This document shows, in pieces, positions 14,301-26,820 of a DNA stretch of 64,000 nucleotides. The stretch is from Paraescarpia echinospica. Taxonomy: Eukaryota > Annelida > Polychaeta > Sabellida > Siboglinidae. The notes below the pieces were generated by a model. It did not search any database. It was not told the origin of the DNA and saw only the letters and a program-made list of their open reading frames with translations. Every line of letters starts with the position of its first letter. Position 1 is the stretch's first letter. Both the position numbers and the translations under genes were made by a program. The stretch lies in the NCBI GenBank assembly GCA_020002185.1, contig CM034541.1, positions 47,866,029 to 47,930,028 of the forward strand, written 5' to 3'.

Positions 14301-17300
14301 ACTTGCATATAAGGACGCATTGTGTCGGTTGCCCATGTACACAAAGTTGAGCGGTCTCCTCCTGAGCCTCTACTTGTTCTACCATCACTCGCCACTGAAC
14401 CGTAGCAACTTGAAGGCAGCATTCGACACATTGTCTCTGCCATGTGCCCTTCCACCACGTGTCGGTGGCACTCGCTGGTTGCCACATCTGCTGAAGGCAC
14501 TGCAGGCCCTTGTGAAGGGATATCCAGCATATGTCCTGCATCTGACGCAGATGCAAGTGCCCGGGGGCTCCGGAGATGCAAAGGCCATTGGCTTCTTGGC
14601 AACACTGCACCGACGAGACATCATCGAGATGGCACACTTCCTTCTCGATGTGCTGTTTGTTCTGAGCAAGCTGTCGCTGGTGGCTCAGACAGTGACTGCG
14701 ACAGTTGCTGATGTACATGCCACGCTGACATCCGTTGTGGCCACCCTTGTGATGTACAAGACGACCACAACTGCCAAGGAGCGTGCCCTGGCGCGCATGG
14801 AAGACTTCCATGGTGAGACACTCACAGGTGCTGTCTTCGCCAATCAATCGTTAGCTTCAAGCTGTGGCCTGAAGCTGCAGGTGATTATGGAAATGATGCT
14901 GTGGCCACACTCAACAACCATTTTGGCCCTGTGCTTCGCGACGCTGGCATCGATACTGCCAGTGTGGAGACGGAGTGGACACTTCTGAAGATGATCCTGT
15001 ATGAACAGTCCCCAGACGTGCGACAGCTGACATGGTCTAGTGTCAATGCAGCCCACCAGGCAGAGTATGGAAACATACTTGGGCTTGTTGACGCCATTCT
15101 GACTCTGCCAGCCAGCTCGGCTGATGCGGAGAGAGGCTTCAGTCAGCTGAAGCTGACGAAGAGCAGCATCCGGTCAGTCCTGAAGGCAGATCGACTGACT
15201 GATCTGTTGACCATTCAGCTGAGTTCACCAGACATCGCTGCATTTGAACCGAAGGAGGCAATCAAGCTGTGGAGTGCTGGTGGAGCCCGGAGGCCAGACA
15301 CTCAGCCGCTTAGGCCAAGGCCCGACTGTAGTAGTTACACTGACAGCAGTGACACCGACTGTGATGACAGTAGTGCCTCCGACTCTGAGTGACACTGACT
15401 GACTGACAGGCAGTGTTAACGCCAGGCCTGGATGACACTGTGGTTTTTTGTGTTTTAAATAAAATTGTTGTGACCTAAATTTGTGCTGTTTTTTATTTGC
15501 AGGACTAGTAAACCTTTTGGCGGACTAGTAAACTTTTGTCTTTACTAGTCCTGCTGTCTAGTAAAATAAATGCTGAAGTTCTACCCCTGTAAAGGGAACA
15601 TTTTATGTTTTGTTATGTGTATATATATATATATATGATTACCAAGATTGTTATCCACATGGTCTGTTTCACATGATGCAAATATTTTTTATCTACCTGA
15701 CGTGCATACATTTTTGACAGACCAAATTTTAATTTTGCATGTTTTTTCTTGCTGAAATTTAATTTAAAAAATGCACATTTATTTTGCTGTATGTTGAAAA
15801 GCCAGTTAACTTGTTGTGTTTGTGTATTTAGCCGCAGAATGAACACATTGAGCTTCATCGGAAGCGGCATGGACGGCAACTTAACTACCATGAGAAATTG
15901 TAAGTATACTCTATTGTCAATGTCAGCAGTACAGTTGAGTGTTGGACGTACCTGGTAGTTGTCTTTGTGTCTTAATTTTAAGTTTTCAGGTAATGAGTTG
16001 TGAATGATCTTGGGCAACAGTGATGTGGTCAAGTAATCTGTTAATTGTGATTAACAAGACAGGATCTAGAATTTATATAACTTGTCTTTAATTAATGACG
16101 TTTTTCAGTGAAACATTGCCTTATGTAAGCAGTAATTGACCGATCCATTCCATCACATAACTTACGTGCATGCCAAAAATATGGAGTGTTTCTGATATTT
16201 TGTTGACATTCTGGCCCCCAAGTATTTTTCTTTATGAAAAATGACATAGTTGTTCTCGTTTGAACTGCATGATGGAAAGATTGATTTAGCGGATGTCATG
16301 CTGATAATGCTGCACTTGTAATAAAATGCACAGACTGTACTTGTGAAATGCATCTGGTTTTACTTAATTATTGTGAAACCTCTGTTCTTTCATACTACTA
16401 CATATTGCATTTATTTCAGACGGAAGAAGGAGGGGCGGATGCCACATAAGATGGCAGACAAAGCCAAGAAACTTAGGGGTCTGAGGTAAACTTATTTGTT
16501 ACTTGTTTCCTGCACATTCTGATTGTGTTGACTACTTATGATAATCTTGTGAGATTCTTGTGATAATCTAGAAAGTGCTGGCTTCATATTCAACAATTCC
16601 TTGTCAAATTAAATGCCTGTTCCTGCAGACGAAGTAGCAAATGATCCTGTCTCCTAACTCATCCTAAGGTCTCTGAATTGTGGACAAAACGTTGCTTTAG
16701 GTTAACAGTTAGTTACATGCATCAATACAGATCAGCTACTCATGGCCCTTTTGTTGTCGTTAAAACAGAACAAAAACTTTAAAAAATAGTTGTAACTTAT
16801 CACCATTTCTCCTCTAGAATGTTTAAATCTTAAGTAGTTAACATGTTGACACTTCTTTATCGCATTGCTGTACTGGCATGTTTATTGAGTTCATTTGTGC
16901 ATTTTGCAATGGTTGCTGTTTCAGGGCAAAGCTGTACAACAAGAAACGCCATTCAGAGAAGGTGCAGATGAGGAAAACGTGAGTGTATTTGAAAGTGTTT
17001 GTCTTACTATAGCATTGCTACATTCTGTCCGATTTACCCCTTAATTTGGGTGTTGGCCAGTGAAGCGTGCATTAGGGTTTGCACAATTTTGTTGTTGCAT
17101 TTTTGTGATGTTCAAACATTCAAAGTCAATAATCCGACAGATGCCACCCTGGCACCCTTTCAAGAGCATTTTTACATAAACTCATTAATATGCAAATTAG
17201 TTATGGCCATTAAAATATATACTACTTTTCTGAATATCTCGAATTGTATGATTACGTCAGTGAACAAATTATAATATGCATATTTGTCGCATGGATATGC

Positions 17301-20300
17301 AAATTAGCTCTGACCAATATAACTTCATGATATTCGTTAATGACGTTTATATCTCCTCAATCGGCAAACGATAGGCAATACCTGACTAACGGACCAACTT
17401 AAATGCCCCCATCCCCATACAAACATCCAAATTGTATATAATTTGAAAACCCTACATATCCCCATCACGACGAGACCTATCGTAGAACTAGCATTACTCC
17501 AAGGTCAAACAAGGTCATCATCAAATGATAATATTTCGAAATTGTTCGCTTCTGCAAACATATTATAATTACAATGGTTCATAATCTACTTTTATTAATA
17601 ATAAAATAGCCATGCCATATATTTTTGGAAAGCTTATTGTCTCCCTGTCAAAACGGGATATGATGTAGAGCTGTTACACTGTATAGTAAGCGTGGAGCTA
17701 AGGTCAAACAAGGTCACCATGAAATTATGAATATCCAAACTTTTGCAATACCACGAACATCAATAAGTTACAATAACTGTGTATCAACTTCATTTCTATG
17801 GACATGTTACATACATTGTGAAAGGACAATTATTTCACATAAAAAAATGAGATGACATGGAGGTGTCACTTGACGGAGTTTGTGTGGAGTGGTAACCAAA
17901 CAGTGTCACCATCAAGCTATCAATGTTAGAAATTGCACCATCTCGCAAACGTTATACAATACCAATGGTGGCTTATAGCCTATCTACGTAACCTACTTAC
18001 TCATGGCCATGTGATATACATTTTGAAAACCTGTTGACTCCCCTTAAATACAGGATACCATGGGGAGCTATCAAGTGTGGATTGAAGGTCAGGCAAGGTC
18101 ATTACCAAATGATGAGTGTTTAAAACTGCGCCATTCCACAAACGTTGTACAATTACAATGTTTGCATAATTATCTACTTTGTCTACCTACGCTGGCTCAT
18201 GTTATACACCTATGCATATTGTATCTGCACCAAAATGATTGGCATGAAATTGTAAAGTGGTGGTCTAACTGTGGAGTGAAGGTTGAACAAGGTCACCATC
18301 AAAAGATGCATTTTCGAAATTGTGCCATTTTAGGTGATATTATACTTCTACAGCATTTTTGCATCACTCATGGGATGAGAAAATAGACGTTTGTGGACAC
18401 CACCCTCAATTTTGATTTTGAGGATCACAAACTCAAAATATTTTTATTAATTAACTGATATGTTCTTGTGCATGTGACAGCCTCTTCACATCCTATGTCC
18501 ACCCCCAGCCATCTGGAGTGAATTTACCATCTGGAGTGGGTGTCTGCTGATGAACCAGTTGACTGGTCAACCAAATAAAAACTTGTTATGATATGCGCTC
18601 TGAATACTGTTAAAGAGTTTTTGGAATATCTAGTTATATTATTCCTTTGACAGAGTGAATATGCAATGGCAGTTGATCAATATTTTTATGAGGAAAACTA
18701 TGAAAAACCTCTTTATTTCATCAACAATGAAATACACTTTGTTGGCATTCATTTCAGTGGCACCCTATGATCGTGTCAAACACTTCCTTTCAACCTAGAT
18801 AGTGGAACTTTGCAAACTTAATGGAGAGACATACAAATAGCTCCTGTTTGTTGGTAACATCGCGATGGAAATATTTCCGGTTTATTGGCAACTTGTTGTT
18901 CCATGATACTTTCCTCAGAATCCTGTTACTACTTACTACGCTTCTCTCTTTTGAGTTAATTGATCGTGTTGGCGAGGTACATGTCCCGGTCAACTCCAAT
19001 ATTATTGGAGTGAATTAAGTGCTTCAAGATGTGTGGAACAACAAAAATGTCTGCACACACATCAAACATGGTGATGTTGGTTGATGCATCTTTTGACAGT
19101 GACCTTCAACCTTCACTTTCAACCTTCACTCCTCACTTAGACCACCACTTTACAACTCTAAGCCTTGCCTCATTTTGACGGGGATACAGTACTCAAATAG
19201 GTGTATAACATGACTTAGTGTACGCAAACAAAGTAGACATGGAAACATTGTAATTGCACAAGGTCTGCGGAGTAGCGCCGTTTTGAACATTCTTCATTTA
19301 GTGGTGTACTTGCTTGACTTTCACTCCACACTTACTGCACCACTTGACAACTCCCCATGGTATCCCGTATTTATGGGGAGATAGTAGGCTTTCTAATGGC
19401 CATGTGTATAAGTCACCATTGGTTTGATGGGGAAAGCTTTCCAAAATATATGGCATGCCCATATTGTTTTAAAATAAAGTATATATGCAACCATTGTAAT
19501 TTTAAGACGGAAGCGCACAATTTCGAAAATTTATCATTTGATGGTGAACTTGTTTGACCTTGGTGTCACGCTTACTGTATCACTCTAAGACAGGCCTCGT
19601 AGTGATGGTGATATATTGGGCTTTCAAATTATATACCATTTGAGCATTTGCACATACGTGGAGGGGAGCATTTAAGTTGGTGCGTTAGGCAGGGCCTACC
19701 GCTCGCCTGTTGAGGAGACACACACGAAAAGTGTGAGGTTATATTGGTCAGAGCTAATTCACTGACATAATCATAACCAGATACCCTGAAAACATGCATT
19801 TGTACACATAATTTTGATTGTTTGGATGTTTGCAATTCAAAAAGTAGTATATGTTTTAATGGTGATACCTAATTTGCATATTAGTGGGTTTCTACAATTC
19901 AGCTCAAGGGTGTCAAGGTGGCATCCATCGGATCATTGACGTAGAAGGTTAGATGATCACAAAAATGCAATAAAACACAAAGCTTGTGTACATTTAAACA
20001 AAAAAAATGTGTCTGGGTTGAAAGAATGGCTGCATCGCATGGAAGTTTGCTTTTAAAAATAGCTTTGTGCATTTGAATTGTTTTGGCAGGTGTAGTGCAA
20101 TAAATGCTAGTGTACTAACAAAATATTCTGAACATTTAAAACAATATAGTTGGATTAGCAGCAACAGTAAAAACAGAGCATTTGCACTGGTGCTAAGCAT
20201 CAGATCAGCAAAACATGTTTATATACATATATATGTTTAACACAAAATTTGTAAAACTGGGTTTGCAAAATGAGCAGAGGTTTTGGAGAAAAAAATTGAT

Positions 20301-23300
20301 ATCACCAAACTTAACAGCTGCTAGACCCACCCTTAATGAAACCGATTCGGTTTAGTGTCAAACATTGTCCCTGAATTTAACTTTGTATAAGTCCAACATC
20401 AACGAGACTCCCATCAACCAATGTTTTCTCACTGAATTTGCAGAATCAAGATGCACGAGGAGAGGAGAACCAAGAAGAAGGAGGCTGACGTCGTGCCTGA
20501 TGGAGCTGTACCAACGTACCTGCTTGACCGAGAGGGTCAGTCTCGGGCCAAGGTCCTCTCTAACATGATCAAACAGAAACGCAAGGAGAAAGCTGTGAGT
20601 GCTTCCTTTCCCATTCATACTTGTGCAGTCTGTATGTGGCGCAGTGTCTAGAGCATTGGACTCTCAATCGAGAGAACCCATGTTCGAGTCTGGTGCTACC
20701 GTGTCGAACCTTAGTCAAGTTTGTTCACTCTATGTTGCCCCAGTTCACTCAGCTCTGCCACTTTTACTATGTGCCATAACGGGCATATATATGATACAAC
20801 AGTATGATTGATGGTACCTGGATCATTTATTTTTAAGGACTAGTAAAACAGTATCAGGACTAGTTGTTTCTGGGTCAACCAGTCTGACAGACTACCTGTC
20901 AGCTAAAGCAATTGTGCACCCTGATTAAAATCAGTTGATATAGATTTTAGTGAGAAGTACGAGGTTGTCAGTACAAGAAACTATCCCTGGCCTATGTACC
21001 TGCGTGAGCAAACAAACATAATTGTTTTGGGAACACATTTCCTGATGGTCAGGTAGTATCAAATTGCAGTAATCAAATTAATAACTTGTTTTGATTCTTG
21101 TAGGGAAAGTGGGAGGTGCCATTGCCCAAAGTGAGGGGAGTCGGAGAAGCAGAAGTGTTTAAAGTTGTCCGAACCGGAAAGTCAAAACGTGAGTATTTTA
21201 CAGGCTGCAAGTCATATTGTAGCATGTAATAAAATGTATTATCGCACGGATCAACTTGATCCTTTTTCAATAGGTTTTTCCAGTGGTTTTTAAACACTCA
21301 TTCTGTGTCACATTCATGGAAAATGTATGTCGCTTGCAAAACAACCTGGCACCAGAAAATGTAATGTCTTTCGACCTTTTCTTACATCTATAATTGCTAA
21401 ATGTATGGGAAGACTTGTATGCAATTAACTAATCACATCTGTGGCTGATGTCTTGGACCCCCTACAGTTTGCATATAGGGCCAAGAGGGGTGTTGAGGAT
21501 GCAACATTAACTATGTTTATTTTAATTTCTAGTCAATTAGACATTCCAGTAACGACCGTCCGTGTCCTGTTCATGGACTTTCATCAGCCTTTAACACTAT
21601 TCATATGAAGAACTTGTTGAACCTAGAGGTAAATTATGATCTTGTTTTGTGGATTAAACAATTTCTATGTGATCGGCCACTGTGCGTGATAGTGCGTCAG
21701 ACTGAACGCCCATCTGTGCTGTCGGACGAAATCATACTAAATACCAGAGCTCCACAACAATGCATTCTTTCTCCAGTTCTCTTTTCAATTTATACAAACA
21801 CAATATCACACAACAGTCTGTTTGATGTCAGTCGGCACATTCTTGAACTTGTGTACAGGCGTTTGATAGAAAACATTGAATCATTTAACATACTAGTAAT
21901 AATATGGTACAATAATGTCACCCGCAAGATTAAATAAAGCTTGCATATATTTTCAACATAGCAAGCAAATTGATGGGCTGTAGTCAGAGACAGGCCTGGG
22001 GTCAATTACATTGCTATGTAATCGATTACTACTACTTTGTTTCTTTCCTATTACTATTACATGGTGAATTATTCCTATTACTATTACATTTGAAGCAATT
22101 ACTATGACTATTATATTTTTCATCGGAACATTTTATGGTACAATGCACTGTATGCATAAATACAATAAGTACAGTTGTTTGACTCACAGTCTCAAGAAGT
22201 TAAACAAGACAGGTAAATAAAACATCTACCTTGCCATTTATTGATACCCATGCCCAAAGTATTTGAAATCATATTTGAGAATGTCAGGTACTTTCATTGT
22301 CATCATTAGGGAAGTATTACAAAGTATAAAAAAATCATCCATATTTACAACAAAATATATCTATATAGTATATACCATATTTAGTACAGTTTACTAAGTA
22401 CATGTTCCATTTTATATTAAAATATAATATCGGAATGAAAGACAAAAACAATAGTCAATGCCACATGTAGCTTGGTGGATTATATTACAGTCTAATTAAA
22501 CAGCATTGCTCTCTTGGTGCTTTGTGGACAGTTAATTATTGGCTCAAGTACAAATGCATCAGGATGGTTTTCACACCAAACCCACTAAACCCATAGGCTT
22601 AATTAAAAAGGGTAGTTAGCACATGGCAGAACTGACTTCAAAGCAGTGAAAGCCCAGTTTAACCCCTTTAGTCAATGCAGCAGTCATACTGTACCAGTGT
22701 CTCTTGCTATGTAAACGCTCATAAAACTTCACCAGGGCTATGCTGAAGTTGACAAGGGGGGAGCAACCATAAAACCTGGAGAAACTAGTGGAATCTACAA
22801 CCTAATCAGATGGAATTGTTATGTAGTTGAAATTCGATTGAAATGTTCATTAGTAATATAAAAGTAATAGGTCAATTACTATTACATTGCTTCCTATTAC
22901 TATTACATTGAGTTCTTGCTCAATGTATTACTATTACTTCAATATTTGTAATCGTTGCTATTACACATTACTATTAACCCAGGCCTGGTCAGAGACATCT
23001 TTTTATGAAATTGTTTATTCCCTCTGCAAATTCAATCTCAAATGCTCTTTTTAAGTAAACTGTTTACGGCAGGTCTTGTATGAAGTATTGCGTGATGAGT
23101 GTTTTTAGAGCTGACTATAATTTGTTTTACCAATTTTATGTGTTTTACTAATGTTATTGCTGGCATTTCAATGTGTAGCTAAAGGAAATTGTTTTCTTAA
23201 TACAATGTTTTAAACGGACAATGGTGTTATTGGATCTTCATATGTATGAATCAGTATTTTCACTGTTTTCTTTACAAGGATGACCATTAAATAGAACACA

Positions 23301-26300
23301 GCAATAGCATTCTGCAGTCTCAGAACTGTTTCATATCTTACAGGGAAAGCATGGAAACGGATGGTTACCAAGGTTACATACGTTGGTGAAGGATTCACGA
23401 GAAAACCACCTAAGTTTGAGCGCTTCATACGACCAATGGTGAGTTTGCTCGGTCTACAATCAGGTTTAACAAAATGTGTTTAAGAAATGATCTGATATAT
23501 AAGTGCATGTAATGACCAACTACTGCTGCGCGGTTAGTTTAGTTTACATATACAAATCATGATTAAGAAGTACGTAGCTTTGGACTGCCTCTACAACTCC
23601 ACAGCCTTTAACAGTAGCCATGGGGAAGGGTCCATGAAAATCACTCGCAATTATGCCGCTGTCGAAGTGCGTCTTGCCTATAAGGATGACTACTGGGGAT
23701 AGTTGTCCCACTGTGATAGTGTCGCAATAGCTGTTTTAATATTGCAGTAGTGTACGACATAACAGAGAACACCCAGAAAAACCAGACGCAAACAATAATT
23801 TATGGGTGCCATCATTGCATGTCCTTGCCTTGTAGGCAGTCAATTTACAAAATGGTGAATTTATCTATAATTGGTGACGTTTGGTCAGTAAACAAAGTTG
23901 TTGTTCTCCGTATGTCGGTGATGAGGGTAGCCTCAATACTGATCCTCAGTTCTTGTTTCCCCACATTGTTCTTATACCGTTGTCTCCTCCCGTCATCATC
24001 TAGGTCATCCTCGTCACCGTTTCCCTTCCATTCTCGAGGCATCTGATATCATGAAGAAGTTCAGTCAGTGATACACAAGTTGTCATTGTCAGAAGAGCAA
24101 GAAAGAAACAACTTCAGATATGAATGTTGCCATGGCCATGTTTTCAGGCACTGCGGTTCCGGAAGGCCCATGTGACCCACCCTGAATTGAAGGCGACCTT
24201 CTGCTTACCCATGATTGGTGTAAAGAAAAACCCCAGTTCGCCCATGTACACGTCTCTAGGAGTCATCACGAAAGGCACAATCATCGAAGTAAGTCTCCTA
24301 ATGTACCTGTATTATTGTACACATGTAAAATGTTTTGCATCTGAGGAAGTTACATGCATTGGTGTATATGTGTGAATGAATAGTCTTCAGGCAGTAATTG
24401 CAGCGTGGCTGAATGCTTCCCAGAGATGTTGAGTTTGTGGAGTGGTCTGATTGTGAAGTTGTCAAGGACGAAGGAGATATACTTACATACAAACGCACAT
24501 GATGTGGACTTAATTCATGGATTCCATAAAAACAAAATGGACACAATCTAGACACAACACTACTTATATTATTATAGTTATAATAACATTTTAAAAAGTA
24601 CTACATATTTTGGAAATATTTACTCCACTATATATGTAACTCCAAAATAGATATCTAACCAATCATATAGCCCTTGGACATTGAATGTAAGGAATAATGT
24701 CAAAGGAAAGGTTTTGAAAAGTCATACTTTACGGGTAGCCACTACCCAGAAATGGCCATATAACTAATATGCCACATCTCTGTTAATACTAAAAATATTG
24801 TAACAAAATTTGGAATACTAATTAGATAAACATGGGCTTATTTGTTTGTATATTACCATGGCAATGAACATTTCTAGTGAGACGGATTTTCACATCCTTG
24901 AAAATTATTCTGAGCTAACAACTGTATGTGCGATCATGCAATTGTCAAGAATCGTTAGTTAGAATGCTCTTCTGTCAGATAAAGTGGTTTTGGGCAAGGA
25001 TATCTGACTTCATTGACTGTTGTTCAGGTTTTAGCATTTTTCAAGACACCTCAGAAAGTGCTCAAACCTAAAGCCCCACCTCACAAAAGTCATTGTGGTC
25101 AGATTTCTTTGCCCAAAACCACCTTATCTGACAGAGGGGCATTCTGGCTAATGATTCTTGACAATCGCACATACAGTTGTTAGCCCGGAATAATTTTCAA
25201 GGATGCATGCCCCTCTGTCACACTAGAAACGTTCTTTGCCATGGTAACACAGAAGCAATTAGCCCATACTCCATATACTATTCATTTAGCTAATTAGTAC
25301 TCCAAATTTGGTTAAGATATGATAAGTAGAAACAGAGGCTAAGCCATTTTCGGGTAGTGGCTACCCTTAAGTAAATATATAGTTCTTTGTATCAGAATAT
25401 TCATCTTAAGGAAGCATCAAACTTGTGTTCAGTTGTGTTCAGTCATCAATAAAAAATATGCAAGACCACACCAGTGGTTCATTGAAATGTATTCATTTTG
25501 AGGATCATCCAAGAATGTCGATGTTCGATATCAGACATCCTTGCCAGCCATGGTGTGGCTTATTTATACAAAACTTCCTCAGACCATCCCCAAACGATAG
25601 TAATTTTATCTGATATTGAACATCAACATTCTGAGATGATCCCTTAATCACCAACTTCTTTGGTCAATTGTCAGTGAAGATGTGCCTGTGCATTTAGTAT
25701 ATATAGTCTCTGAATGAACTATATTGTGATTTTATTTCCCGTGACTTTTTTCAAGATCAAACTGACTTGTATTCTGCCCACCAAAATATTATGGTGTTTT
25801 CACTATAAGCAGCCAATGATTCTGCCCTCAGGTCAACATCAGCGAACTAGGTCTTGTAACACAGGGCGGCAAGGTCATTTGGGGTGAGTTTGTGTTTCTG
25901 TTTCACGGCCATCTTGGTATTTCTTCCAGGCATTTCTGATTGTTGTTTTCATACAATCATGTTCTATTGTATACATTAATTTAACATCAATGTCTTGACC
26001 ATACAAACGTATTTTAATTTACCACTGTTATTAACAATAATTTTACTATTATTTTCTAATGAATATCGATTTGTGTTGTTGTGCATTAATGCAAACGTGG
26101 CATTTTGAACAGCTAAATGAGATGTTATGCCAATATTCAAAATTTTATTTCTTTAATTTAAGCAAGTTTTTTGCCAAATATGCCATCCAATACAAAAAAT
26201 ATCAGTTATTTTTAATATTTGTGTTACAATTACACAATTAATTTACTTAAAAATTATAAGTAATGTAATGTCAATAACAAATACTATTACACTATTACAT

Positions 26301-26820
26301 GTGCTTAATAGGCTTTTTGTGGTAAAGTTTGTAATGATACTGTAATTAATAGTAACGGAAGTAATGCTTGCTTTATTGCATGAAACCTCACTAAATTTTA
26401 ATAATAAAAGTAAAATATCTCATTATAAATTACTATAGATCCCTTTGTGAGTTGCAAAATGCAGCATGCGTGATGTCATTAATGTCAAAAGGTAAACCCA
26501 TTGCAAGTCTCTAATCAGTTGCAAATATAATTATGTAACTAGGCCTAGTTAACTTTACAGTCAACTTGTTACTTCTCAATTAAGTTCACCATAGGACAGT
26601 CAAAAAATATGTTCATAACCGTGAAGTATAGACAAATAGTCTCATTAATATGGTCACCTCTCTAATAAGGTCACCATAGCCCAGTTCTGATTGTGACCTT
26701 AATAGTGAGGTTATAATACGTCATTTTTTAAACACTCATTGTTTATTTGCAGGTAAATATGCTCAGGTGACGAATCATCCAGAGAATGACGGATGCATCA
26801 ATGCTGTCCTACTCGTCTAA
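11392..26820 (+). CDS. NSA2: NSA2 ribosome biogenesis factor
   Basis: Ten coding exons join in frame: 11392-11394 (ATG only), 15832-15899, 16420-16485, 16925-16978, 20444-20594, 21104-21188, 23344-23438, 24148-24288, 25832-25883 and 26753-26820. They sum to 783 nt, that is 260 residues plus TAA, the length of human NSA2. All introns are GT-AG with phases that match. Diagnostic strings include [14 protein letters not shown] at the start, [52 protein letters not shown] and the ending [14 protein letters not shown]2 belongs to the eS8/NSA2 family; in yeast it acts in the nucleus on pre-60S particles and is needed for 27S pre-rRNA processing. The N-terminal half is basic and helical, the C-terminal half is the beta-barrel. 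Introns 1, 4, 5, 6 and 8 are swollen by transposons. No disabling change is seen. Confidence 0.97.
12493..15589 (+). mobile_element. hAT transposon, nearly intact, 5-bp TSD
   Basis: The element is bounded by perfect 13-bp terminal inverted repeats, CAGGGGTAGAACT at 12493 and its complement ending at 15589. Both sides are flanked by TAAAG (12488-12492 and 15590-15594). Subterminal regions repeat GGACTAGTAAA motifs at both ends. Inside is a two-exon hAT transposase and an AATAAA at 15458. Classical hATs make 8-bp duplications, but hAT lineages with 5-bp duplications have been catalogued, and this fits them. It sits in NSA2 intron 1 in the sense orientation, so its own splice and poly(A) signals could affect NSA2 transcripts. 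Perfect termini and nearly intact coding suggest a fairly recent arrival. Confidence 0.9.
12901..15392 (+). pseudogene. hAT transposase (ZNF862/KIAA1586-like), one frameshift
   Basis: Exon 1 (12901-13301) encodes MHRYLSG and a TTF/BED-like zinc finger (CKVC, then HSTSEAH). A 480-bp intron (13302-13781) splices in frame to exon 2, which reads [16 protein letters not shown]. Exon 2 holds the catalytic-core strings SDGTTDAS and [11 protein letters not shown], the Cys/His segment [10 protein letters not shown], and VGGTRWLPH. The C-terminal hAT dimerisation block [16 protein letters not shown] is in a different frame, so a 1-nt shift (or an unseen small intron) lies near 14870-14905. The protein ends at TGA 15392 with an acidic Ser/Asp tail. 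The family cuts and pastes DNA; homologues in vertebrates have been domesticated. With the shift taken at face value this copy is inactive, but a sequencing error would make it intact. Confidence 0.85.
17125..19940. mobile_element. Large foldback element with tandem-repeat arms
   Basis: The ends are inverted copies: 17125 onward (GTCAATAATCCGACAGATGCCACC) matches the complement of sequence ending at 19940 (GTCAATGATCCGATGGATGCCACC) over about 100 bp, including ATATGCAAATTAG. Inward, the left arm holds about five ~195-bp units marked by AAGGTCAAACAAGGTCACCAT near 17501, 17701, 17890, 18087 and 18280. The right arm holds inverted units near 19090, 19300 and 19540. A spacer of about 700 bp (18370-19080) separates them. 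No protein is encoded. This resembles foldback (FB-like) DNA elements. It lies in NSA2 intron 4. Confidence 0.75.
20632..20825 (+). repeat. tRNA-derived SINE
   Basis: An A-box-like TGGCGCAGTGTCTAGAGCA and a perfect B-box core GTTCGAGTC occur at tRNA spacing, followed by a non-tRNA body. It lies in NSA2 intron 5, sense orientation. It is not a functional tRNA because the 3' acceptor half is absent. Confidence 0.65.
20837..20933. mobile_element. Isolated hAT-like terminus
   Basis: It contains GGACTAGTAAAAC and GGACTAGTTG motifs like the subterminal repeats of the hAT at 12493-15589, and ends in TTGTGCACCCTG (complement CAGGGTGCACAA, a hAT-style terminus). No matching opposite end was found, so it is a fragment. 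Confidence 0.4.
21520..21940 (+). pseudogene. LINE reverse transcriptase fragment
   Basis: Around 21570-21830 the translation gives [18 protein letters not shown], then [17 protein letters not shown], matching RT motif A surroundings and the APQGCVLSP motif of Jockey/Rex-like LINEs. Stops lie upstream and the catalytic FADD region is missing. It lies in NSA2 intron 6, a different LINE family from the CR1 copies. Confidence 0.75.
21991..22987. mobile_element. hAT-type MITE with 8-bp TSD
   Basis: The 997-bp element has termini CAGGCCTGGG and the complement, with subterminal TATTACTATTAC repeats in inverted orientation. It is flanked by perfect 8-bp duplications GTCAGAGA (21983-21990 and 22988-22995). 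No transposase is encoded. It sits in NSA2 intron 6. Confidence 0.9.
24381..24485 (+). repeat. Dispersed short repeat family, copy A
   Basis: Marked by GCAGTAATTGCAGCGTGGCTGAATGCTTCCCAGAGATGTTGAG. Related copies occur at 27925-27990, 28123-28315 (minus), 32800-32960 and 50235-50372. The full-length copies end in an AAGCGCTTTGAGCAG and TATATAAGAACT-type tail, as seen in several metazoan SINE and LINE tails. Confidence 0.65.
24730..25378. repeat. Long imperfect hairpin (inverted repeat)
   Basis: Arms of about 290 bp (24730-25010 and 25085-25378) are inverted copies around a ~75-bp loop. Landmarks are GGGTAGCCACTACCC against GGGTAGTGGCTACCC, and CCTTGAAAATTATTC against its complement. It lies in NSA2 intron 8 and would form a long dsRNA in the pre-mRNA. 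Confidence 0.8.
25501..25643. repeat. Short hairpin MITE-like repeat
   Basis: About 38-bp arms: GGATCATCCAAGAATGTCGA pairs with the region ending ACATTCTGAGATGATCC. It lies in NSA2 intron 8. Confidence 0.65.

Noticed and set aside
14221..14847. 208-codon minus-strand frame
   Set aside because: Antisense shadow of the hAT transposase exon; it has no independent motif.
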